DNA of 5,671 nucleotides, taken from positions 1-5,671 of the forward strand of contig DASQLQ010000194.1 in the NCBI GenBank assembly GCA_035629935.1. Reading direction: 5' to 3'. Below, piece by piece: positions 4,729 to 5,671 of the stretch. The notes under the pieces were generated by a model that saw nothing but the letters and a program-made list of their open reading frames with translations, did no database searches and was not told where the DNA came from. Numbering within the stretch: position 1 is the first letter of the stretch; each line of letters opens with the position of its first letter. The translations under genes were made by a program, and so were the position numbers. Source of the stretch: DASQLQ01 sp035629935. Its GTDB lineage: Bacteria; Actinomycetota; CADDZG01; WHSQ01.

Positions 4729-4790
4729 GTGAGCGTTGGCGAGCCGATCCCACTGACCAACTACCACCCCGCGCACTCGGGTGAGGATGC
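4729..4790. repeat. About 50-bp repeat, copy 2, ending in R element R4
   Basis: It begins GTGAGCGTTGGCGAGCCGAT and runs into ACCACCCCGCGCACTCGGG and TGAGGATGC. The left two-thirds match 4067-4099 and the right third matches the R elements. A shorter trace of the left end recurs at 5371-5388 (TGAGTGTCGGCGAGCCGA). R4 can form GCA-CTC, loop GGGT, GAG-GA-TGC, but lacks a long outer stem. It lies between two divergent genes, so here it is not simply a terminator. Confidence 0.6.
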
Positions 4791-4834
4791 TTCGAAATGA
4801 CCATAGAGTTCGCCCGGCAGGACTGCCACGCTCG

Positions 4835-5356
4835 ATGGTCATGAGACGCAACGTACTCCCAATGGCGGTCGTGACTGCCACGCTGCTGTTCACGGGCGCC
4901 TGTGGCGCGAGCAACGATCCTGCGAAGGACTCGTCGGCCTCTTCCCCGGCCGCATCGTCCTCGGCCGCCAAGCTCATCGATTACGGCGATGACGGGGTCC
5001 AACTTCAGGCTGCCGAAGACGTCGACAAACTCAAGGGCGCGCCAGAAGACTTCAAGCAGTTCGTCGCCGGGGCCGTCAGTGAAGTAGCGAAAGACGGGGG
5101 CGCGACAGGCAAGTGCGATTCCCCCTACGTCAGCGTCTCCAAGGTCGACCCAGCCGGGTACGCCCTGGGCTACGTGTTCGACTGCGACAACGGGGGCGCC
5201 GTGCATATGTGGGCCAAAGTCGACGGCATATGGCGGCGGATCTTCGATGGTCAGTCGATTCCCCCCTGCGACGACATGAAGAAATACTCGGTGCCCAAGG
5301 GCATCGCCGGCACCAAGTGTGATGACGGCAGCAAGGCCGTCGATTATCGCGGCTGA
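4835..5356 (+). CDS. Secreted lipoprotein of unknown function
   Basis: The 173-aa product begins MVMRRNVLPMAVVTATLLF, a short basic N-region and hydrophobic core. The lipobox-like TGAC follows, with Cys23 as the probable lipidated residue, so export and anchoring to the outer face of the membrane are expected. After Cys comes a Ser/Ala/Asp-rich linker (about 24-48). The folded domain holds four Cys, in the pieces GKCDSP, FDCDN, PPCDD and TKCDD, probably forming two disulfides. It also holds VDGIWRRIFDGQ, a pattern common in small actinobacterial lipoproteins that I cannot assign to a family. Start choice: ATG 4835 (or 4841) puts the signal sequence at the N-terminus. The frame is open to GTG 4781, but that would lie within a repeat element. 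The ribosome site is weak (AGGA 4819-4822). Confidence 0.85.
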   Translation: MVMRRNVLPMAVVTATLLFTGACGASNDPAKDSSASSPAASSSAAKLIDYGDDGVQLQAAEDVDKLKGAPEDFKQFVAGAVSEVAKDGGATGKCDSPYVSVSKVDPAGYALGYVFDCDNGGAVHMWAKVDGIWRRIFDGQSIPPCDDMKKYSVPKGIAGTKCDDGSKAVDYRG

Positions 5357-5378
5357 TCCTCGGCAGTCACTGAGTGTC

Positions 5379-5396
5379 GGCGAGCCGAGGCTCGCC
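5379..5396 (+). terminator. Hairpin terminator after the lipoprotein gene
   Basis: GGCGAGC-CGAG-GCTCGCC is a perfect 7-bp stem with a 4-nt loop, 22 nt after the stop codon, followed by CACTTTG. The left arm is part of the repeat trace GTCGGCGAGCCGA shared with 4067 and 4729, so in this copy the repeat has acquired a matching right arm. Confidence 0.6.
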
Positions 5397-5499
5397 CACT
5401 TTGAAGCCGAGTCAGTCGGGGATATTTCAAGGCACAGCGCTTGTCGTCGTTGTCGATATTGACTGGCGTTTCAGGAAGAAGCACAGCGTTCAGGCGTCG

Positions 5500-5671
5500 C
5501 TAGTCCTCTGAGTGGTTGAGCGAGCGCACCAGCAGCGACCGCACGAGGTCCGGCACGGGGAGATCCTGCTCGGCTGCCATGTGGACGATCTGTTCCAGCT
5601 CCTCACCTGTGACCTTCAGCTCGAGGGCATGGGTGGGGGACTGGGCAGCTTCCCTCGGTTCCTTGGGCGGC
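5500..5671 (-). CDS. C-terminal part of a probable ribbon-helix-helix DNA-binding protein (5'-truncated by the window)
   Basis: The minus-strand frame is open from the window edge to the TAG at 5500, giving 56 codons with no internal start before the domain, so the gene begins beyond 5671. After a polar stretch (PPKEPREAAQSPTHA) the sequence fits a ribbon-helix-helix: strand LELKVT (16-21), helix GEELEQIVHMAAEQD (22-36), turn LPVP (37-40), helix DLVRSLLVRSLNHSED (41-56). This fold is used by CopG/Arc-type repressors, many antitoxins and plasmid proteins. A dimer would insert the strands into DNA. Here the domain is at the extreme C-terminus. Whether it is an antitoxin or repressor cannot be decided without the upstream part and its neighbours. 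The reading frame is well supported by codon pattern; the fold assignment is less certain. Confidence 0.65.
   Translation of the reverse strand, partial: PPKEPREAAQSPTHALELKVTGEELEQIVHMAAEQDLPVPDLVRSLLVRSLNHSED

Noticed and set aside
1713..4790. CRISPR array
   Set aside because: Repeats are irregularly spaced by genes, vary in sequence, and have no uniform spacers.
4781..4834. GTG 4781 or ATG 4787 as lipoprotein start
   Set aside because: It would place a charged 18-20-residue extension before the signal sequence and lies inside repeat R4. ATG 4835/4841 gives a normal signal peptide.

Overview
The window comes from a high-GC Gram-positive bacterium of the Actinomycetota. The main evidence is the first gene, the C-terminal part of a principal (group 1) sigma factor whose regions 2 to 4 look like HrdB/SigA of actinomycetes. 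Its codons are strongly G/C-ending. I cannot name the genus.

Layout: (1) positions 1-951 hold sigA/rpoD, with its start outside the window, followed by a hairpin terminator. (2) Positions 1008-1232 hold an open frame with good coding character but no ordinary start codon, probably a gene remnant. (3) From about 1250 to 5400 there is a loosely packed run of small genes: an acidic 104-aa protein (+), two overlapping very small genes on the minus strand, an 84-aa protein with a predicted ferredoxin-like fold (+), an alpha/beta hydrolase (+), an AHSA1/SRPBCC-type protein (-), and a secreted lipoprotein (+). (4) The right end holds the last 56 codons of a minus-strand gene that looks like a ribbon-helix-helix DNA-binding protein.

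The intergenic DNA is the unusual part. Two unrelated small genes (1393 and 2567) are preceded by related leaders of about 90-110 bp. Each leader follows a plausible 17-bp-spacer promoter and can fold into the same nested helices (CCGTTC/GAACGG around GCCGCA/TGCGGC around a small CGCC/GGCG-type hairpin), ending about 10 nt before the start codon. A second, GC-rich palindromic repeat (core GACCGCCCCGCGCACTCGGG, then GAGGATGCG) occurs in about seven full, partial or degenerate copies. Three lie 5-12 nt after stop codons. A third block of about 50 bp is found near 4067 and again near 4729.

There is no clear metabolic pathway linking the genes. The stretch behaves like a lineage-specific accessory region beside a housekeeping gene, with repeated leader and terminator-like modules around short genes. 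The structured leaders and the repeat family are the best candidates for something undescribed. All fold and repeat claims come from reading by eye and need genome-wide comparison.
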